A stretch of DNA of 10,694 bases from Sphingobium sp. (lineage in GTDB: Bacteria > Pseudomonadota > Alphaproteobacteria > Sphingomonadales > Sphingomonadaceae). A program made the translations under genes and the position numbers. Numbering within the stretch: the first letter of the stretch is position 1; each line of letters begins with the position of its first letter. Shown here in pieces: positions 6,375 to 10,694 of this stretch. The DNA is taken from positions 1 to 10,694 of the forward strand of contig JASBTC010000367.1 in the NCBI GenBank assembly GCA_030148625.1, written 5' to 3'. Under the pieces are notes generated by a model. That model made no database searches, had not been told where the DNA came from, and saw only the letters and a list, made by a program, of their open reading frames with translations.

Positions 6375-6384
6375 GGATCAATCC

Positions 6385-8178
6385 ATGTCCACCCATGAAG
6401 CGCGCCTTCAGGCGCTGCGCGAGCAACTGAAGCGCGACCGGCTCGACGGCTTCGTCGTTCCCATCTCCGACGAGCATATGAGCGAATATGTCGGCGATTA
6501 TGCGCAGCGTCTCGCCTGGCTCACCGGCTTTCAGGGTTCGGCGGGATCGGCCGTGGTGCTTCCGGAGGAAGCCGCGATCTTCGTCGACGGCCGCTACACG
6601 CTGCAGGTGCGCGAGCAGGTCGACGGCAATCACTGGCAATATGTCGGCGTGCCCCAGACCAGCATCGCCCAGTGGCTGGGCGACCATGCCGCGGCCGGCG
6701 CGCGCATCGGTTACGATCCCTGGCTGCACACGCGCGCCTGGGCCGATCAGGCGGCACAGGCGCTCGCGGAAAAGGGCGCCGAACTGGTGCCGGTGGACAC
6801 CAATCCGGTCGATGCGGTGTGGCCCGACCGGCCGGAGCCGAGCAAGGCGAGGCTGGTCGTCCATCCGCAGGAGCTGACGGGCAAGGGTGCGGGCGAAAAA
6901 CGCCAGGAGATTGCGGACTGGCTGCACGCGCACAAGGCCGACGCCGTCATCCTCTCGGCGCTCGATTCGATCGCCTGGACCTTCAACATCCGCGGGCGCG
7001 ACGTCAGCCGCACGCCCGTCGCGCTCGCTTATGCCGTGGTGCATGCCGATGCGACCGCCGATCTCTATGTCGCCCCCGAAAAGATGGCCGACGACGTCGC
7101 CCAGCATCTCGGCAATGCCGTGCGCGTGCACGACCGGGCGGCTTTCGCGAAGGATTTCGCGGCACTGACGGGCAAGACCGTGGTCGCCGATCCCGAACGC
7201 GCGGTCGCGGCGATCTTCGCCGGACTCGACAAGGCGGGCGCGAAGCCGATCGCATTGCGCGAACCGACCGTGCTGGCCAAGGCGCTCAAGAATCCGGTCG
7301 AGATCGCCGGCCAGCGCGCCGCCCAGGCGCGCGACGGCGCCGCGCTCAGCCGCTTCCTCCACTGGATCTCCGTCGAGGCACCCAAGGGCGGGCTGACCGA
7401 ATTGGCGGCGGCCGACCGGCTGGAGGCGTTCCGCAAGGACACCGGCAAGCTCGAGGACCTGTCCTTCGACACCATCTCGGGCGCCGGGCCCAACGGCGCG
7501 GTCGTCCATTACCGGGTGAGTGAGGAAACGAACCGCCCGATCGAAATCGGCTCGCTCTATCTGGTCGATTCGGGCGCGCAGTATCGCGACGGCACCACCG
7601 ACGTCACCCGCACCGTCGCGATCGGCGATCCGACCACCGAAATGTGCGATCGTTTCACCCGCGTGCTCAAGGGGCATATCGCGCTGGCGACCGCGATCTT
7701 CCCACAGGGCACGCGCGGCGGACAACTCGACACGCTGGCCCGGCAATATCTCTGGGCGGCCGGGCTCGATTATGCGCACGGCACCGGTCATGGCGTCGGC
7801 AGCTTCCTGGGCGTCCATGAAGGGCCGCAGCGCATCGCCATGTCGGCGGGCGGCCAGGCCGGCACCGACGAACCGCTGCGCGCGGGCATGATCCTGTCCA
7901 ACGAGCCGGGCTATTACAAGACCGGCGAATACGGCATCCGCATCGAGAATCTGGTGCTGGTCGAGGATCGCGACGTTGCGGGCGCGGAAAAGCCCGTGCT
8001 GGGCTTCGAGACGCTGACCTTCGCCCCGATCGAGCGACGGCTGATCGATGTCACGATGCTCTTACCCGCCGAGCGGCAATGGGTCGACGGCTATCATGCG
8101 AAGGTGCTGGCCGTGGTCGGCCCGCAGCTCGACGGCGAGGCGAAGGCCTGGCTCGAAGCGCAGTGCGCGCCGCTTTGA
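6385..8178 (+). CDS. X-prolyl aminopeptidase, aminopeptidase P family (M24B), three-domain form
   Basis: This is a dimetal peptidase that removes an N-terminal residue linked to proline. Its 597 residues match the long, three-domain eukaryotic-type enzyme (XPNPEP1-like) rather than the 440-residue E. coli PepP. Residues about 1-150 and 155-310 are the two creatinase-like N-domains (DGFVVPISDEHMSEYVGDYA, LTGFQGSAGSAVVL; SALDSIAWTFNIRGRDV). The pita-bread catalytic domain follows. Its metal ligands are all visible: Asp395 (LVDSGAQYRDGTTDVTRT), Asp406, His469 (GTGHGVGSFLGVHEGPQ), Glu507 (SNEPGYYKTGEYGIRIEN) and Glu521. The spacing is as in XPNPEP1, with four extra residues between His and the first Glu. 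No signal peptide, so cytosolic. AAGGA at 6373-6377, seven bases from the ATG, supports the start. It is divergent from the S9 peptidase; together they suggest peptide breakdown, though cellular location differs. Confidence 0.95.
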   Translation: MSTHEARLQALREQLKRDRLDGFVVPISDEHMSEYVGDYAQRLAWLTGFQGSAGSAVVLPEEAAIFVDGRYTLQVREQVDGNHWQYVGVPQTSIAQWLGDHAAAGARIGYDPWLHTRAWADQAAQALAEKGAELVPVDTNPVDAVWPDRPEPSKARLVVHPQELTGKGAGEKRQEIADWLHAHKADAVILSALDSIAWTFNIRGRDVSRTPVALAYAVVHADATADLYVAPEKMADDVAQHLGNAVRVHDRAAFAKDFAALTGKTVVADPERAVAAIFAGLDKAGAKPIALREPTVLAKALKNPVEIAGQRAAQARDGAALSRFLHWISVEAPKGGLTELAAADRLEAFRKDTGKLEDLSFDTISGAGPNGAVVHYRVSEETNRPIEIGSLYLVDSGAQYRDGTTDVTRTVAIGDPTTEMCDRFTRVLKGHIALATAIFPQGTRGGQLDTLARQYLWAAGLDYAHGTGHGVGSFLGVHEGPQRIAMSAGGQAGTDEPLRAGMILSNEPGYYKTGEYGIRIENLVLVEDRDVAGAEKPVLGFETLTFAPIERRLIDVTMLLPAERQWVDGYHAKVLAVVGPQLDGEAKAWLEAQCAPL

Positions 8179-8191
8179 GGGCGATCACACC

Positions 8192-8229
8192 CTCATTGTC
8201 ATTCCCGCGAACGCGGGAATGACAATGAG
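8192..8229. repeat. Perfect 38-base palindrome between convergent genes (REP-type, likely bidirectional terminator)
   Basis: CTCATTGTCATTCCCGCG (8192-8209) is followed by AA and the exact inverse arm (8212-8229), giving an 18-pair stem with a two-base centre. It shares TGTCATTCCCGCGAA with both arms of the 3245-3332 element, so it is a compact copy of the same family. It occupies most of the 55-base gap between the aminopeptidase stop (8178) and the PF10118-like stop (8234). Confidence 0.9.
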
Positions 8230-8233
8230 CTGA

Positions 8234-9094
8234 TCAGGCTGCCGCCACGCCCTTCGGGATCACCGCATCGGCATAATCGCTGTCGGCAAGCGCGATCAGC
8301 GAGCGATCGTCGTGATTCCAGGGGTGGAAGCCCGGCAGGAAGAAAGCCGACCAGGACGGGATCAGCTTGCGGACGACGCCGGGGCTGCCGAACCAGAGCC
8401 AGAGGATGCGCATCGCGGCGCGCGGCCCTTCGATGCCATCCTGCTTGAGCAGATAGAGCATGCCCTGGAAGCGCTTCTTCCAGAATTCCTTGCTGACCAG
8501 CAGCATCATGATCGTCTTGACCTTCCAGCGCTTCCAGCGCGACCAGTCGCGCGTGGCGTGCAGCCAGGTGTCGTAGGCGACGCCCTTATGCTCGATCTCC
8601 TCGATCGCGTGCCATTTCCACATCGCGACCAGTTCGGGATCGGCGCCTTCCCAATAGCCGGGTTCCTTGAGCATCTTCTGCGCCATGATCGCGGTATAGT
8701 GCTCGAGCGCCATGGTGACCGCGAGATTCAGGATCTGCGGCCGATCCTTGGTCAGTTCCAGCGACTGGGCGACGACATTTTCGAGATACGCGATCTCATA
8801 GCCCGCATCGGACACGCGCTTGTTGAACGAGACATGCTCGCGGCTGTGCATCACCTCCTGCTTGATGAAGGCGTTGATCTCCCGCTCCAGCTTGGGCGGC
8901 ACGCCGTCGCGGAACGCACGCACGCTTTCGACGAAGAATGCCTCGCCGCGCGGGAAGGTGACCGAAAGCGCGTTGTAGAAAGCCGTTGCAATCGGATCGC
9001 CGCGCATCCACCACCGTTGCTGCGTCATGCCGCGCCCAAAGCGGCGGTCGCGGGGGGTGATGGTCAGGTCCGTGGGTGTCTTGTCGCGGGTCAT
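8234..9094 (-). CDS. Predicted metal-dependent hydrolase, PF10118-like (ferritin-like, probable diiron site)
   Basis: This 286-residue protein belongs to the family annotated as 'metal-dependent hydrolase' (Pfam Metal_hydrol), whose biochemical function is, to my knowledge, not established. The helical core has carboxylate and histidine motifs of ferritin-like diiron proteins: Glu51/Glu56 in RGEAFFVESVRAF, Glu80-x-x-His83 in IKQEVMHSREH, Glu131-His132 in MALEHYTAIM, and His162 plus Glu165-x-x-Glu168-His169 in WHAIEEIEHKGVAYD. The C-terminal third (IMMLLVSKEFW; ILWLWFGSPGVVRKLIPSW; AFFLPGFHPWNHDD) is hydrophobic and tryptophan-rich and may touch membrane or a lipid-like substrate. AAGGAG seven bases before the ATG at 9094 supports the start. 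It is divergent from a TetR regulator only 42 bases away, which almost certainly controls it. Family assignment comes from motif recall; iron binding is inferred. Confidence 0.85.
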   Translation of the reverse strand: MTRDKTPTDLTITPRDRRFGRGMTQQRWWMRGDPIATAFYNALSVTFPRGEAFFVESVRAFRDGVPPKLEREINAFIKQEVMHSREHVSFNKRVSDAGYEIAYLENVVAQSLELTKDRPQILNLAVTMALEHYTAIMAQKMLKEPGYWEGADPELVAMWKWHAIEEIEHKGVAYDTWLHATRDWSRWKRWKVKTIMMLLVSKEFWKKRFQGMLYLLKQDGIEGPRAAMRILWLWFGSPGVVRKLIPSWSAFFLPGFHPWNHDDRSLIALADSDYADAVIPKGVAAA

Positions 9095-9128
9095 ACCAAA
9101 GCTCCTTGAGCATCCAACTGGGCCTTAC

Positions 9129-9142
9129 TGACATACATGTCA
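9129..9142. promoter_or_regulatory. Palindromic operator candidate for the TetR regulator
   Basis: TGACAT-AC-ATGTCA is a perfect 6+2+6 inverted repeat in the 42-base divergent gap and runs over the regulator's ATG (9137-9139). The flanks continue loosely as ACT (9127-9129) and AGT (9145-9147). On the minus strand it contains TTGACA, a good -35 sequence for the hydrolase gene, though no convincing -10 lies at the right distance. Size and placement fit a TetR dimer site repressing both genes. Confidence 0.6.
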
Positions 9143-9718
9143 ATAGTGAAAAAGAGATTGAGCCCCGAGCACAGCCGCGCCGCCGCGCTCAATGCCGCGC
9201 GCGAGCTGCTGATAGAGGCAGGGCCTCAAGCGGTTACGCTGAAAGCCGTGGCCGGGCGGATCGGACGCACCCACGCCAATCTGCTCCACCATTTCGGTTC
9301 GGCCGCCGGTCTTCAGAAAGCGCTGATCAAGTCGCTCGCCGAATCGGTGACTGCGGAGATCGGTGCGGCGGTGCTCCGCTCGCGCGCCGGCGATCATGAT
9401 CCGCGCGAAGTGGTCGACCTCACCTTCGACGCCTTCGACCGCGGCGGTGCCGGCGCACTGGCGAGCTGGATGCTGCTGTCGGGCAATGAGGACGCGCTGG
9501 ATCCGATATTGGAGGCGATCCATCGGCTGGTCGACGAGCTGGGCGAAGGGCATGACGGATCGATTCCGCTTCACGAACAGACGCTTTCGCTGGTGCTGAC
9601 CGCGCTTGGCGACGCATTGCTCGGCGGTCCGATGGCAAGCGCCCTCGGCCTTCCGCGCGACAAGGCACGCGAGATCGCGGCGGCGCAATTGCGCGCATCG
9701 ATGGCGGGGAAGGCCTGA
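9137..9718 (+). CDS. TetR/AcrR family transcriptional regulator
   Basis: This 193-residue protein has the TetR layout. The N-terminal DNA-binding domain is SRAAALNAARELLIEAGPQA followed by the helix-turn-helix VTLKAVAGRIGRTHANLLHHFG (33-54). A variable helical ligand-binding domain follows (about 60-190), with the segment ASWMLLSGNEDALDPILEAI typical of one TetR subgroup. The recognition part THANLLHHFGSAAGL replaces the usual 'xxLYxHF' with LLHHF. Ligand is unknown. No Shine-Dalgarno precedes the ATG at 9137, and the operator palindrome covers it, so translation may be leaderless; a GTG at 9146 is the other possible start. By position it should regulate itself and the divergent PF10118-like gene. 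Obg follows 72 bases later on the same strand. Confidence 0.93.
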   Translation: MSIVKKRLSPEHSRAAALNAARELLIEAGPQAVTLKAVAGRIGRTHANLLHHFGSAAGLQKALIKSLAESVTAEIGAAVLRSRAGDHDPREVVDLTFDAFDRGGAGALASWMLLSGNEDALDPILEAIHRLVDELGEGHDGSIPLHEQTLSLVLTALGDALLGGPMASALGLPRDKAREIAAAQLRASMAGKA

Positions 9719-9781
9719 CCTTCAACCCGTCATAAGCGTCCGAATCCACGCCCCCTCCCCTTCGGAGCGGAATTGGGCTAG

Positions 9782-10694
<913 letters not shown>

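Noticed and set aside
6364..7818. A 484-codon open frame on the minus strand, antisense to the aminopeptidase P gene.
   Set aside because: The plus-strand gene has all five metal ligands and a ribosome-binding site. The antisense product is low-complexity in Arg/Gly/Asp and has no domain signature.
3245..8229. Recurring TGTCATTCCCGCG units considered as CRISPR or attachment sites.
   Set aside because: Only two loci, palindromic arms rather than spaced direct repeats, and no cas, integrase or phage genes nearby.
8312..9109. A 265-codon plus-strand frame opposite the PF10118-like gene.
   Set aside because: Shadow of the real gene; it would cover that gene's ribosome-binding site, and it has no domain features.
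9739..9766. TCCGAA...TTCGGA six-base inverted pair after the TetR gene as a terminator.
   Set aside because: Six pairs across a 16-base loop with no T-run is too weak to call.

Overview
The window looks like ordinary chromosome from a GC-rich alphaproteobacterium, most likely a sphingomonad. The support is strong third-position G/C bias in every gene, the sphingomonad-like texture of the EtfA and Obg proteins, and GC-rich palindromes in the gaps between convergent genes. No rRNA, tRNA, CRISPR array, transposase, integrase or phage gene is visible. Gene density is high and no gap reaches 300 bases.

Layout from left to right. (1) The end of etfB and all of etfA on the plus strand, overlapping by ATGA, encode electron transfer flavoprotein. 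(2) After a large inverted repeat, an acetylpolyamine amidohydrolase / class II histone-deacetylase-family gene lies on the minus strand. It is divergent from (3) a small alpha/beta hydrolase on the plus strand. (4) After a nested palindromic repeat comes a minus-strand run. Read in the direction of transcription it holds a secreted oligopeptidase B-like S9 peptidase, a 4HBT hot-dog thioesterase, and a small antibiotic-biosynthesis-monooxygenase (ABM) domain protein whose start lies inside the thioesterase frame. (5) Divergent from the peptidase is a 597-residue X-prolyl aminopeptidase (M24B). (6) After a perfect 38-base palindrome, a predicted metal-dependent hydrolase (PF10118-like) on the minus strand is divergent from a TetR-type regulator. 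A 14-base palindrome covers the regulator's start codon. (7) The window ends inside the Obg/CgtA GTPase gene, which is open at the right edge.

Working together: etfBA is a respiratory electron-carrier operon. The two peptidases share a divergent promoter region and could cooperate in breaking down peptides, one cutting internally and the other removing residues next to proline. The thioesterase and ABM genes are probably translationally coupled. The TetR/PF10118 pair is the best candidate for a self-contained, poorly described regulatory module. All three convergent junctions carry palindromes.

I do not see a large novel system. The points most worth following up are the TetR/PF10118 operator, the loss of acidic specificity residues in the oligopeptidase B homologue, and a possible single-base frameshift at the thioesterase/ABM junction.
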